Below, piece after piece: positions 7,077-15,294 of a stretch of 34,451 nt of DNA. Location of the stretch: assembly GCA_028869175.1 (NCBI GenBank), contig JAGWTB010000020.1, positions 1 through 34,451 of the forward strand, written 5' to 3'. The notes under the pieces are model-generated. The model saw only the letters and a list, made by a program, of their open reading frames with translations. It was not told where the DNA came from and did no database searches. Within the stretch, counting starts at the first letter, position 1. Every line of letters begins with the position of its first letter. This DNA comes from Sphingomonadales bacterium (GTDB lineage: Bacteria > Pseudomonadota > Alphaproteobacteria > Sphingomonadales > Sphingomonadaceae). The position numbers were made by a program, and so were the translations under genes.

Positions 7077-7654
7077 AGCGGCTGGCGGTCTATTGCGGTT
7101 CAGCCACCCCGGCAGATCCGCGCTACATCGAACTCGCCCGAACGGTGGGCGACAGTCTGGCCCGGCGCGGCATCGGCGTGGTCTATGGCGGTGGCCGGCT
7201 TGGCCTGATGGGCGCGGTGGCGGGCGCGGCGCTGGCGGCGGGCGGCGAGGTGATCGGCGTGATCCCCGAAGCCCTGGTTTCGGGCGAAGTCGCCAACCCG
7301 GACTGCACCGAACTGCGCGTCGTCGCCAATATGCACGAGCGCAAGGCCGCCTTCACTGATCTGTCGGACGGTTTCCTGACCATCCCCGGCGGGGTCGGCA
7401 CGATGGACGAACTGTGGGAAGCGGTGAGCTGGGCGCAGCTGGGCTATCACGCGAAGCCGGTGGGTCTGCTCAACGCCTTCGGCTTCTATGACCACTTGCT
7501 CGCCTTCAACCGCCACATGGCCGAGACCGGTTTCGTCCGCCCGGCGCACCAGGGGATCATCATTGCCGAGGCGGAGCTTGACCTGTTGCTCACCCGCATG
7601 GCCGCGCACGAACCGCACACGCCGATCTTCGCAATGAAAGCGTCGGACCTGTAA
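7073..7654 (+). CDS. LOG-family protein (TIGR00730, probable nucleoside-monophosphate phosphoribohydrolase)
   Basis: The 193 aa protein has the hallmarks of the Lonely-guy (LOG) family: an N-terminal VYCGS Rossmann motif, YGGGRLGLMGAVA (about 38-50), MHERK (87-91), and the catalytic PGGVGTMDE (105-113). LOG enzymes split nucleoside 5'-monophosphates into base and ribose 5-phosphate; with cytokinin nucleotides they yield active cytokinin. In bacteria many act in nucleotide turnover. ATG 7073 overlaps the preceding stop. The track ORF at 6704 includes an out-of-place N-terminal extension. The substrate is not shown by the sequence; old annotations as lysine decarboxylase are wrong. Confidence 0.9.
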   Translation: MKRLAVYCGSATPADPRYIELARTVGDSLARRGIGVVYGGGRLGLMGAVAGAALAAGGEVIGVIPEALVSGEVANPDCTELRVVANMHERKAAFTDLSDGFLTIPGGVGTMDELWEAVSWAQLGYHAKPVGLLNAFGFYDHLLAFNRHMAETGFVRPAHQGIIIAEAELDLLLTRMAAHEPHTPIFAMKASDL

Positions 7655-7691
7655 GAGCCTGAGCGGAAAGTCGGCGACGGAGGGTTAGGCG

Positions 7692-8402
7692 CTATGCCTC
7701 GCCGATGCGGTCGGCGTAGAGCAGGCGACCGCCGGAAAGGTGCCACAGCGCCTCGTTGAACTGGTCGGGCGCCATGGCAAAGCAGCCTTCGCTGCGGCCC
7801 AGCTTGCCCCACCGCGCGATATGTTCGGGCGCGGCATAGCCGGCGGGATGCATGACAATGGCGCGTTCAAGCGCGTTGGAATTGTCCTGGTCCAGCCCTT
7901 CGAGCCGGATCGAGGTGCCGTACTTGCCGTTGTACCACTCGCAGGTGAGATAGGCCCCGCGCGAGGTCGCTTCGGAGCCCGGCACGTTGGAAAACAGCTT
8001 CAGCCAGCCATCATGCTCCGGATCGGAACCACGGCCGTGGGCGACGTAGAACGAGCGCACCGTGCCGCTTTCCAGATTGGCGAAGTGGAGGCGCGGCTGC
8101 GAGGAAGGCATGGCAAAATCGGCCACGCCAACCAGATCGCGCCGCCACAGCACATTGCCCAGCCGGCCCGATTCGCGCGCGGCGACATCGAGTACCCGGC
8201 GGCGATAGGCCGCGCTGATCGGCTGCGGTGCGGGAACCGGCATGGGAGCAGGCAGCGGGGCCGCTTCAACCGGCGGCGCGGCATTGCGCGCGGCAAAAGC
8301 CTTGTCGAATTCATCGGTGAGCGACTGCGCCAGCGCGCGACCGGGCACGGCCAGCGCCGCGCCGGCAACCAGTCCACCCCGCAGGATGTCACGTCTGTTC
8401 AT
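7692..8402 (-). CDS. Tat-exported L,D-transpeptidase-like (YkuD_2 type) protein
   Basis: From ATG 8402 the 236 aa protein opens with a twin-arginine signal (MNRRDILRGGLVAGAALAVPGRALA). A proline/alanine linker follows (about 45-62), then a domain with FYVAHGRGSDPEHDG, ERAIVMHPAGY and the catalytic-type motif GKLGRSEGCFAM. The HP..GY and S-x-GC arrangement with a Cys is that of the murein L,D-transpeptidase catalytic domain family (DUF4056/YkuD_2 type). These enzymes work in the periplasm and form or modify 3-3 peptidoglycan cross-links or transfer to other acceptors. Tat rather than Sec export implies folding before export. It runs convergent with the LOG gene, 37 bases apart. Confidence 0.85.
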   Translation of the reverse strand: MNRRDILRGGLVAGAALAVPGRALAQSLTDEFDKAFAARNAAPPVEAAPLPAPMPVPAPQPISAAYRRRVLDVAARESGRLGNVLWRRDLVGVADFAMPSSQPRLHFANLESGTVRSFYVAHGRGSDPEHDGWLKLFSNVPGSEATSRGAYLTCEWYNGKYGTSIRLEGLDQDNSNALERAIVMHPAGYAAPEHIARWGKLGRSEGCFAMAPDQFNEALWHLSGGRLLYADRIGEA

Positions 8403-8438
8403 GGCCCCCGTCATAGCAGCTTGTGGATAACCCGAAGC

Positions 8439-8954
8439 TTAACGAGTGGCCAGAGGGGAATCGGCGGATGCACGCGCAGCCGCGCCCAACCGAGCCAGCG
8501 CCTCGCCATCGACGCGCATGGTGGTCCATTCGTCCATCGGCCGCGCGCCCAGCTTGCGATAGAAGCCGATCGCCGGCGCGTTCCAGTCAAGCACCCACCA
8601 TTCCAGCCGGGCGCAGCCGCGTTCCACCGCCAGCCCGGCGAGATGAACCAGCAACGCCTTGCCCAGGCCTCCGCCGCGCGCTTCGGGCCGGACATAGAGG
8701 TCTTCAAGGTAGAGCCCGGGACGTCCTTCAAAGGTGGAAAAATTATGGAAGAACAGCGCGAAGCCCTGCGCCGCGCCGTCGACCTCGCCGATCACCACTT
8801 CGGCCATCGGTCGCGTGCCGAACAGATGCTCGCCCAGCATCGCGGGATCGAAGCGAACCTCGTCGGCCAGCTGCTCATAGTCCGCCAGATCGCGGATGAG
8901 CTGGAGGATCAGCGGCAGGTCGGCGGGCACGGCAGGGCGGATGGTGATGGTCAT
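8439..8954 (-). CDS. GNAT N-acetyltransferase, diamine/spermidine acetyltransferase-like
   Basis: 171 aa GNAT fold. The N-terminal ITIRPAVPADLPLILQLIRDLADYE opens the fold. The acetyl-CoA-binding motif A is LYLEDLYVRPEARGGGLGKAL (about 82-102), and the closing segment is WNAPAIGFYRKLGARPMDEWTTMR. The 'YLEDLYV.PE.RG.G.G..L' pattern resembles spermidine/diamine and thialysine acetyltransferases (SSAT-like), so the substrate may be a polyamine or amino acid. Its start overlaps the ParE stop by four bases (8951-8954), making it the third gene of a parD-parE-GNAT operon. Acetylation of translation components, as done by GNAT toxins, is a possibility, but the protein lacks obvious TacT/AtaT features. 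Confidence 0.85.
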   Translation of the reverse strand: MTITIRPAVPADLPLILQLIRDLADYEQLADEVRFDPAMLGEHLFGTRPMAEVVIGEVDGAAQGFALFFHNFSTFEGRPGLYLEDLYVRPEARGGGLGKALLVHLAGLAVERGCARLEWWVLDWNAPAIGFYRKLGARPMDEWTTMRVDGEALARLGAAARASADSPLATR

Positions 8955-9253
8955 TCGTGAAACAGGGCCTCAAGATCGCGCCGGGCGTCGATCACCCGGA
9001 TGATGTCCACGACGGATTGCGCATGATCGACCCGGTAAAGCACCAGATAGGGGCGGCGCAGGATAACCCTGATGCCATCTATCAGGTCGTCGCGAGCCGG
9101 ACCCGCTTCCGGATAGTCCGCCAGTTGCCGGATGCCTTGCTCAATTCGTTCAAGCTGACGAATGGCCGCGTGTTCGTCGTGCCGGGCAATGCTCACCCAG
9201 ATGGCAGTCAAATCATCGCGTGCCGCAAGACTGCGGCGGATGGCAAAAGTCAT
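8951..9253 (-). CDS. RelE/ParE-family toxin
   Basis: 100 aa, typical ParE length. It has the family pattern: an N-terminal strand (FAIRRSLAARDDLTAIWVSIA), two helices with QLERIEQGIRQLADYPEAGP, the strand pair GIRVILRRPYLVLYRV, and a final strand VDIIRVIDARRD. ParE toxins inhibit DNA gyrase; relatives act on ribosomal mRNA. The conserved 'YLVLYRV...I.RV.DARRD' end supports a full-length protein. Start and stop overlap its neighbours by four bases on each side (antitoxin before, GNAT after). Confidence 0.9.
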   Translation of the reverse strand: MTFAIRRSLAARDDLTAIWVSIARHDEHAAIRQLERIEQGIRQLADYPEAGPARDDLIDGIRVILRRPYLVLYRVDHAQSVVDIIRVIDARRDLEALFHE

Positions 9254-9513
9254 GCCTTGCGATCGGCCAGAATGCCCTGCCCGGCCCGCATTATGTCGGC
9301 CATACCGTCGTGTGGTTCGAAGCCGGAGGCAATGCCTTCCTCGATCAACGCCCGCACTTTGGCGAGATCACGGTCGCGCCGTTGCATCCACTCGGCAAGT
9401 GCGGCCTGGACAACATGATCGAGCGATGCGAATTCGCCACCAGCGACAGCCGCATTCGTGGCATCGACCAGTTCGTCCGACAGTTTGACCGAGACGTTTT
9501 CGATCTTTCCCAT
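9250..9513 (-). CDS. ParD-family antitoxin
   Basis: From ATG 9513 (MGKIENVSVKLSDELVD) the protein is 87 aa. The N-terminal ribbon-helix-helix (NVSVKLSDELVDATNAAVAGGEFASLDHVVQAALAEW) should dimerise and bind the operon's own operator. The C-terminal helix with VRALIEEGIASGFEPHDG is the ParE-wrapping part. The HDG-type turn near the end is usual for alphaproteobacterial ParD. The track start (9537) adds eight residues without support. It probably autorepresses the parD-parE-GNAT operon. Confidence 0.9.
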   Translation of the reverse strand: MGKIENVSVKLSDELVDATNAAVAGGEFASLDHVVQAALAEWMQRRDRDLAKVRALIEEGIASGFEPHDGMADIMRAGQGILADRKA

Positions 9514-9577
9514 GACCAGAGGATAGTCGTGGCGCAAATGGCACGCAACCGTGTTTTGCCGCAGTCGGCGCCCGGCC

Positions 9578-10129
9578 TCAGTCTGGCTGGATCAACATGG
9601 TATCGCCGCGCAGCTCCACCTTGCCGAGCTTGCCCAGCACCGACTGGCCGAGCAGGTTGGTGCCCAGTCCTTCCATCACCACCGCCTGGACGCCATGCAA
9701 TTCGTGTCCGCCTATCTCGATGGTGTCCAGCATCACCGGCATGCCGTTGCCGGTGCCCGATGCCGTGCGCATGATCGGGCGGAAGTCTGCCGGATCGGCG
9801 GCAATGCCCAGTTCCTGCGCCGTATCGACCGTCAGCGCCACCACGTCCGCGCCGGTATCGACCAGAAAGCGCGTATCCGCCCCGTTGACCCGTGCCGACA
9901 TGTGGAACTGTCCGCTGGCATCGCGCCGCAGTTCCATCGCATCGTAATAGCTGTCGGAATGGCCGTCTTGCGGATGATCGGATGATGTTTCCGATGCCTT
10001 GCCATGTGGCGCATCGTCGGCGTGTTTCGCCGAAACACCATAGCGCGAATCCAGCCCCGTCGCGACGAGCATCATCGCGACGATCAGCACGAAAGTGAAG
10101 CCGAGCAGCCTTTGCATGGCAGGCTGCAT
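9578..10129 (-). CDS. Membrane-anchored retropepsin-like aspartic protease
   Basis: 183 aa. An N-terminal hydrophobic anchor (about 7-25) precedes a Ser/His/Asp-rich linker (35-65). The single aspartic protease domain has the catalytic motif FLVDTGADVVALT (Asp91), a flap region around 115-130, and the family ending NLLGQSVLGKLGKVELRGDTMLI. This matches the TIGR02281 clan AA family of periplasmic retroviral-type proteases, which work as dimers. ATG 10129 and ATG 10117 are both possible starts. The target protein is unknown. It sits 32 bases before ispG's stop on the same strand, so could be read from its own promoter or as part of the ispG transcript. Confidence 0.85.
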   Translation of the reverse strand: MQPAMQRLLGFTFVLIVAMMLVATGLDSRYGVSAKHADDAPHGKASETSSDHPQDGHSDSYYDAMELRRDASGQFHMSARVNGADTRFLVDTGADVVALTVDTAQELGIAADPADFRPIMRTASGTGNGMPVMLDTIEIGGHELHGVQAVVMEGLGTNLLGQSVLGKLGKVELRGDTMLIQPD

Positions 10130-10161
10130 AGCGCCAAAGCGGTTACCGCTTTACCAACGGC

Positions 10162-11286
10162 TTACGCCGCCTTGCCCGCATCCGTGGTCGCCGCCTCGAT
10201 CTCCGCCGCCTTCTGTTCCACCAGCGCGACGATGTGGTCGAGCATGTCCTCGCTCTGTACGTGATGGTCGGTGACGCCCGAGAGGTAGACCATGTGCTTG
10301 CCATTGCCGCCGCCGGTGACGCCGATGTCGGTTTCGCGGGCCTCGCCGGGGCCGTTGACCACGCAGCCGAGCACCGAGAGCGACAGCGGCGTCTTGATGT
10401 GGCTCAGCCGCGCTTCCAGCGCCTCCACCGTGCGGATCACGTCGAAGCCCTGCCGCGCGCAGCTTGGGCAGGACACCACGCGCACCCCGCGCGTGCGCAG
10501 GCCCAGCGCCTTCAGAATCTCGAACCCCACGCGCACTTCCTCTTCCGGCTCGGCGGAGAGCGAGACGCGCAGGGTATCGCCGATGCCGGCCCACAGCAGG
10601 TTGCCGATGCCGATGCTGGACTTCACCGTGCCGCCGATCAGCCCGCCCGCCTCGGTGATGCCGAGATGCAGCGGGCAATCGACCGCCTCGGCCAGGCCCA
10701 TGTAGGCGGCGACGGCCAGGAACACGTCGCTGGCCTTCACCGCCACCTTGTATTCGTGGAAGTCGTGGTCCTGCAACAGCTTGATGTGATCGAGCGCGCT
10801 TTCGACCAGAGCTTCGGGGCATGGCTCGCCGTATTTTTCCAGCAGATTCTTCTCCAGGCTGCCGGCATTGACTCCGATGCGGATCGAGCAGCCATTGGCC
10901 TTGGCGGCGCGGACCACTTCGGCCACTCGCTCGCTGGAGCCGATGTTGCCCGGATTGATCCGCAGGCAGGCCGCGCCCGCATCGGCCGCTTCCAGCGCGC
11001 GCTTGTAGTGGAAATGGATGTCGGCAACGATCGGCACCTCGGCCGCGCGGACGATTTCGCGCAAGGCCGCCGTGCTTTCCACGTCGGGGCAGGAGACGCG
11101 GATGATGTCCGCCCCTGCCTCCTCGCAGCGGCGGATCTGGGCGATGGTCGCCGCCGCGTCGGAGGTCAGCGTGTTGGTCATGGTCTGGACGGTGATCGGC
11201 GCATCGCCGCCAACGGGCACGCGGCCCACCATGATCTGCCGGCTCTTGCGTTGCGCGATGTCGCGCCAGGGTCTGATCGAGGACAT
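10162..11286 (-). CDS. ispG: 4-hydroxy-3-methylbut-2-en-1-yl diphosphate synthase (flavodoxin)
   Basis: 374 aa IspG (GcpE). It converts 2-C-methyl-D-erythritol 2,4-cyclodiphosphate to HMBPP in the MEP isoprenoid pathway, using a 4Fe-4S cluster. The TIM-barrel part contains [17 protein letters not shown] and ADIHFHY. The cluster ligands are Cys273 and Cys276 (CPSC), Cys308 ([10 protein letters not shown]) and Glu315. Length is normal for the short bacterial form. ATG 11286 ([13 protein letters not shown]) is chosen because the track start at 11592 would read through the divergent lipase gene. It supplies precursors for the carotenoids implied by the crtI-like gene, though the two are not in one operon. 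Confidence 0.97.
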   Translation of the reverse strand: MSSIRPWRDIAQRKSRQIMVGRVPVGGDAPITVQTMTNTLTSDAAATIAQIRRCEEAGADIIRVSCPDVESTAALREIVRAAEVPIVADIHFHYKRALEAADAGAACLRINPGNIGSSERVAEVVRAAKANGCSIRIGVNAGSLEKNLLEKYGEPCPEALVESALDHIKLLQDHDFHEYKVAVKASDVFLAVAAYMGLAEAVDCPLHLGITEAGGLIGGTVKSSIGIGNLLWAGIGDTLRVSLSAEPEEEVRVGFEILKALGLRTRGVRVVSCPSCARQGFDVIRTVEALEARLSHIKTPLSLSVLGCVVNGPGEARETDIGVTGGGNGKHMVYLSGVTDHHVQSEDMLDHIVALVEQKAAEIEAATTDAGKAA

Positions 11287-11423
11287 GCCCCCGCCTATAG
11301 GCGAGGCGCGGGGCGCGGCAAAGCCCGAAGGCGCGGCTGCACGGTATGGCCACGCGCCTTGCATCGATCTTGCTGGACCTTTCGGCATGGCTGCGCCAGT
11401 CTGCCGCGTGAAGGGGCGAGGCG

Positions 11424-12275
11424 ATGCGCTACGATTCCAGCCGCGATGCGCTTTACCGCCCGCAACTGCTGGACCCGCTCGATCCGGCACTGTTTGCGGG
11501 CAAGGACGATGCCCGCTGCGCCGAACTGTCGCGGCTGGCATATTACGCTTTCCCGCCCGATGAGGCCCGGCTCGATGCGGCGCTGGCGGCACTGGGCTTC
11601 GTCTCGCGCAGCTATTTCGAGGACCGGCAGAGCAATACCCAGGCCATGGCGCTGATCGATGCCGCCGGGCAGGCCGTGATCGCCTTTCGCGGCACCCAGG
11701 CGGGCCATCCGGTCGATGCGATCACCGACATGAGCTTCCGGCCGGTGGACTGGGGCCGCGGCGGCAAGGTCCATCTCGGCTTTCGCAGCGCCTATGACAG
11801 CCCCTCGTTCAACATCCGCGCCGCACTGGCGGGCTGGCTGGCGGATCACCGCCCCGGGCGGCTGATCGCCACCGGCCACAGCCTCGGCGCGGCGCTGGCG
11901 ACTTTGCTGGCCAGCGACCACCCGGCGGCGGAGCTGGTCACTTTCGGCAGCCCGGCGGTTGGCAATGCCGCCTTTGCCGCGCTGTTCACTGGCCGTGCGG
12001 TGCGCCGCTACTGCAATTGCTGCGACATCGTCGTGCGGGTGCCGCCGCCGCTAGCCGGTTTTCGCCACACGCCGGGCCTGCGCTACATCGACCGCAGTGG
12101 CAGGATCGCAGCCAGCGAACCCACCCCCGCTGCCATTGCCGCAGACACCGCACTGGCGCAGACGCGCTATCTCCAGCGCGCGCTCAACCCCATCGCCAAT
12201 GTCGCCAACCGCGCGCTGGCCGATCACGCGCCGGTCAATTACGTCTCGGCAGTGCTGGGCATCAGGACGGGGTAA
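11424..12275 (+). CDS. Class 3 lipase-family alpha/beta hydrolase
   Basis: 283 aa with the lipase class 3 (fungal lipase-like) layout. The oxyanion-side motif is VIAFRGTQ (about 85-92), the nucleophile elbow is [11 protein letters not shown] (Ser about 154), and the acid-bearing stretch is [10 protein letters not shown] (Asp about 198). A His near the C-terminus ([11 protein letters not shown]) can complete the triad. No signal peptide is seen, so it is probably cytoplasmic or exported by another route. SD-like AGGGGCGAGGCG precedes the ATG. It is divergent from ispG (137 bases) and convergent with the GNAT genes. The substrate is probably a lipid or ester; the sequence does not say which. 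Confidence 0.9.
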   Translation: MRYDSSRDALYRPQLLDPLDPALFAGKDDARCAELSRLAYYAFPPDEARLDAALAALGFVSRSYFEDRQSNTQAMALIDAAGQAVIAFRGTQAGHPVDAITDMSFRPVDWGRGGKVHLGFRSAYDSPSFNIRAALAGWLADHRPGRLIATGHSLGAALATLLASDHPAAELVTFGSPAVGNAAFAALFTGRAVRRYCNCCDIVVRVPPPLAGFRHTPGLRYIDRSGRIAASEPTPAAIAADTALAQTRYLQRALNPIANVANRALADHAPVNYVSAVLGIRTG

Positions 12276-12309
12276 CGAGATGCCGCTCTTTTGAGTATGA
12301 AGAGAAATC

Positions 12310-12831
12310 TCACAGCATCGCCGCGAAGAGGAACTCCTCGTCCACCTGCTCGCCGACGTTGAAGGTGATGTCGGCCACGCGTTCGAAACCGTATCGCGCG
12401 TAGAAGCGCTGCGCACCGTCGTTGCCGCTCCACACCGAAAGCTGCATCTCGTCGCAGCCGCGCGCGCGCGCCTCGGCCATGGCCCAGTCCATCAGCGCCT
12501 TGCCCAACCCGCCGCCCAGCGCATCAGGCGCGGTGTAGAGCTGCTTGAGCTCGATCACCTTCGTCCCCCGCGCATGCTCGGGCCAGCCGCAGGCAAGGCC
12601 GAGTTTCGCATAGGCAACCAGCCGCCCGTCCCGCTCGGCAAGGCAATAGAGCTTGGCAGCATCGGCAACCTCACCCGCAACCGCCGGCTCGGAATGGACC
12701 TCGGCAAGGAAAGCGGAGAGGTCTTCGGGGCGATACATGTGGCCGAACTTGGCGACGAAGCTGTCGATGCCCAGCTGCGATAGTGCGGGAACGTCGGCTG
12801 GCGTGGCCGGGCGGAGGATGAGGTCGGTCAT
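12310..12831 (-). CDS. GNAT N-acetyltransferase
   Basis: From ATG 12831 (MTDLILRPATPADVPAL) the protein is 173 aa. Motif A is ELKQLYTAPDALGGGLGKALMDWAM, followed by GCDEMQLSVWSGNDGAQRFYARYGFERV. It is a standard GNAT fold. It is the last gene of the long minus-strand operon, five bases after the previous GNAT stop. The acceptor is unknown. Confidence 0.88.
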   Translation of the reverse strand: MTDLILRPATPADVPALSQLGIDSFVAKFGHMYRPEDLSAFLAEVHSEPAVAGEVADAAKLYCLAERDGRLVAYAKLGLACGWPEHARGTKVIELKQLYTAPDALGGGLGKALMDWAMAEARARGCDEMQLSVWSGNDGAQRFYARYGFERVADITFNVGEQVDEEFLFAAML

Positions 12832-12836
12832 GGCAA

Positions 12837-13298
12837 TCACAAGGTCCGGGTCATGAACAGGCTGAACGGGTCTTCGCCATAGTCGGCAAAGGGCGCACAG
12901 GGAACGAAATGGTTGGCGCGGTAGAGCCGCTGGGCGGGGGCGAACTGTTCGGGCGCACCGGTTTCGAGGCTGAGCCGCAGATAGCCCCGCGCCCGCGCTA
13001 CCGCGATCAGGTGATCGAGAATCGCCTGCCCCACGCCCTTGCCGCGATAATCGGGATGCGCGCGCATCGACTTGAGCTCGCCATGCCAGGCGTCAAGCTG
13101 CTTGATCGCCCCGCATCCCGCCAGGCGATCCCCGTCCCACGCCGAAAAGAATGTCACATCCGCCGCGCGCAGCCGTTCGACCGGCATGGCGTGGACCGAA
13201 CAGGGCGGCGACCATGCGTGCATCTCGGCAAGGTGCAGCGTCAGCAGCTGGACGATTGCCTCGCCGGCAAGGTCATCCTCGATGAAGGTGAGCGGCAT
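12837..13298 (-). CDS. GNAT N-acetyltransferase
   Basis: 153 aa. The opening is MPLTFIEDDLAGEAIVQLL. Motif A is ELKSMRAHPDYRGKGVGQAIL, and the rest of the fold includes YLRLSLETGAPEQFAPAQRLYRANHF. The pattern 'E.KSMR....YRGKG.G..LL.H....AR.RG....LETG' is that of the yeast-like/PaiA-related amino-group acetyltransferases. ATG 13298 overlaps the RDD gene's stop by one base (TGATG), so it is translationally coupled to the membrane-complex operon. It differs clearly from the neighbouring GNAT, so the pair is not a recent duplication. Confidence 0.88.
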   Translation of the reverse strand: MPLTFIEDDLAGEAIVQLLTLHLAEMHAWSPPCSVHAMPVERLRAADVTFFSAWDGDRLAGCGAIKQLDAWHGELKSMRAHPDYRGKGVGQAILDHLIAVARARGYLRLSLETGAPEQFAPAQRLYRANHFVPCAPFADYGEDPFSLFMTRTL

Positions 13299-14233
13299 CA
13301 CGGTTTCCCGTCAAACTTGTCCGCCTTGCGCTTGCCGAAGCGCATGCCCGCTTCCAGCCGGGCGCGGAGCTGGGTGTAGTAGGCTTCCAGAAAGGCGCGT
13401 TCGTCGCCGCTGCCGGGGGACCAGCCGATCTTGCGGCAGATCGCCTCGGCCACCGCAACTGTCGCCTCTGGCCGGTTTTCCCGCAGGACGCGTTCCAGTG
13501 TCTGCAACTCATACTCGCCGTAGACCGCCAGTTCCTCATCTCCGAACTTGTAGGTGACCCCGGTGCGGCGGCTTTCCTTGCCGCGCGCCGCTTCACCCAC
13601 CGACATCGCCGATTCCAGCTTGCGCTTGGGCGCTTCCACCACCCAGGAACCGGCGATCAGGTCTCCGGCGCGCAGGCGGTCCTTGTTGAAGAAGGGGAAC
13701 AACGCGAAAACCAGGAACCACGCGGTCGCCGCGATGCCCGCCGCGCCCATGTCTCCCCCGTCGCTGGCGGACAGCAGGAACACCAGCGGCAGGAACAGTT
13801 CGATATCGCGCAGCAGGTTGCGCGCGATCACCATCTCCGCCGAAAGCCGCCCGCCATCGCGCGCGGCGACACGAATGCCGGTCATCCGCTTGCCCGGGGT
13901 CGCCCCGCGCGGGCCGAGTTCGAAATAGAGGAACCAGGCGTTGCGGAACAGGAACATCGCCGCGATCCAGACGATGAACAGAAACTCCAGCGCATGCTCG
14001 ATAGCGGTCTTGTGCGCCTTGGCCGCGATCTCACCGAACGTGCCGCCGGCGATCATGGCCAGTGCAATGGTGGTAGCCAGCATGGCCAGCCCGATGAAGA
14101 TCAGGTCCAGTGCCAGCGCCCCGAAGCGCGAGCCACGGCTGGCAAGGGTGATCGGCAGTTCAATGCCTTCTGGCGTGACCATGCGGCGCAGGCGATCATT
14201 GCCGGCGCGCAGACTGGCTGGCGCGGCGCTCAT
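13298..14233 (-). CDS. RDD-family membrane protein
   Basis: 311 aa. The RDD domain starts with SRFGALALDLIFIGL (about 33-47, Arg and Asp of the name), a second helix, the LGPRGATPGKRMTGIRV signature (about 107-122), and two more helices (about 145-180). A long cytoplasmic C-terminal region (about 205-311) is rich in charged helices. RDD proteins are poorly understood; some have been linked to ion or osmolyte transport. Its start overlaps the SpoIIM-like stop by three to four bases. Membership of the MoxR/DUF58/SpoIIM operon suggests a joint membrane complex. Confidence 0.9.
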   Translation of the reverse strand: MSAAPASLRAGNDRLRRMVTPEGIELPITLASRGSRFGALALDLIFIGLAMLATTIALAMIAGGTFGEIAAKAHKTAIEHALEFLFIVWIAAMFLFRNAWFLYFELGPRGATPGKRMTGIRVAARDGGRLSAEMVIARNLLRDIELFLPLVFLLSASDGGDMGAAGIAATAWFLVFALFPFFNKDRLRAGDLIAGSWVVEAPKRKLESAMSVGEAARGKESRRTGVTYKFGDEELAVYGEYELQTLERVLRENRPEATVAVAEAICRKIGWSPGSGDERAFLEAYYTQLRARLEAGMRFGKRKADKFDGKP

Positions 14234-15294
14234 GCTCCGGCGCTCCCTTGCGGCACGCGCCGGAAGGCGAAGAAGTAGCCGGTCCAGATCGCCAGCATCG
14301 CCCCGCCGACGGTGAAGCGCCCCGCCGTGGTGTCGATCAACTGCCGCGCAAAGCCTTCGAGCATGGCGGCGACCACCAGCATCAGCACCACGCCGACCAT
14401 GACCACCGCCGCACGCCGCCCCGCCTCACCCGCCGCCTGCATGACCGACAGCTGCCCGGGAAAGGCCATCGACCGGCCGACGTGCAGCCCCGCCCCGCCC
14501 GCCAGCAGGATAGCGTAGAGCTCGGTCGTGCCATGGACGGCCAGCCAGCCGGCGAAGTCCACCATCAGCCCCTGTCCGTGATAGAGCCACAGCATGGCCC
14601 CCATGGTACCCATGTTCTGCACCAGCAACATCAGCGAGGGCACGCCGAAGGCAAATCCCAGGGCGAAGGCCATGATCGAGACCTGCGCGTTATTGCTGAA
14701 CAGATAGGCGGAGAACGCGGACTTGGCATCCTGCCCCTGGTTGCCGAACAAGGTGCCATAGAGCACCTCGCGGCTTGCCCCCGGCACGCGCGCATCGGCG
14801 AACTGGCCGGGAACCAGAGCATAGTACCAGTCCGGATCGTGGGCGACGAGCACCCAGCCAACCACCGTGCCCGCCACCATCGCGGCGAGCGCGATCAGCA
14901 GGTCCACCCAGATCGCCCGCACCGCCGCCGACCAGCCGCCGCCGAAGAAGCGCCGCAGCCAGCCGCCCAGCGATACGCGCGGGCCATAGACCAGGAACCA
15001 TGCCCGCTGGACCAGCCCTTCGAGATAGGCCAGCGTTGCCGCATCGAGCGAGGTCTCGCGCGCGATCGAGAGGCTGGAGGCGACCGTGCGGTAGAGCACC
15101 GGCAGTTCAAGCACATCGGCATCGGACAGTTTGCGCACCCGCCCGGCTTCCATCCGCGTGACAATGGCCTCCAGTCTTTGCCAATCGCCTTCGCGTTCCT
15201 GGCGGAACCGGTCGGAACGCAGCGCCGCCGCCTCCAGCGCGGCATCGCCGGACTGCGTGTTCCTGCCGAACATGGTGCCCAGATCCAGCGCCAT
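14230..15294 (-). CDS. SpoIIM-family (DUF95) integral membrane protein
   Basis: 354 aa. A soluble N-terminal third (about 1-105) carries helices such as WQRLEAIVTRMEAGRVRKLSDADVLELP. Several transmembrane helices follow with the family motifs GTLFGNQGQDAKSAFSAYLFSNNAQVS and GMLWLYHGQGL-like LWLYHGQGLMVDF, then VHGTTELYAILLAGGAGL. This is the stage II sporulation protein M family. The organism is not a spore former; non-sporulating bacteria carry it beside RDD and MoxR genes. TAATG overlap with the DUF58 gene. Likely a membrane component of the operon's complex. Confidence 0.92.
   Translation of the reverse strand: MALDLGTMFGRNTQSGDAALEAAALRSDRFRQEREGDWQRLEAIVTRMEAGRVRKLSDADVLELPVLYRTVASSLSIARETSLDAATLAYLEGLVQRAWFLVYGPRVSLGGWLRRFFGGGWSAAVRAIWVDLLIALAAMVAGTVVGWVLVAHDPDWYYALVPGQFADARVPGASREVLYGTLFGNQGQDAKSAFSAYLFSNNAQVSIMAFALGFAFGVPSLMLLVQNMGTMGAMLWLYHGQGLMVDFAGWLAVHGTTELYAILLAGGAGLHVGRSMAFPGQLSVMQAAGEAGRRAAVVMVGVVLMLVVAAMLEGFARQLIDTTAGRFTVGGAMLAIWTGYFFAFRRVPQGSAGA

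Noticed and set aside
10234-11655. Plus-strand 473 aa ORF across ispG
   Set aside because: Antisense shadow of ispG, whose catalytic cysteines and length are clear on the other strand.
12310-13298. Two neighbouring GNATs as a recent duplication
   Set aside because: Their sequences differ throughout apart from general GNAT motif A.
14230-15294. Evidence for sporulation from the SpoIIM-like gene
   Set aside because: This family is widespread in non-spore-formers next to RDD and MoxR genes; no other sporulation gene is present.
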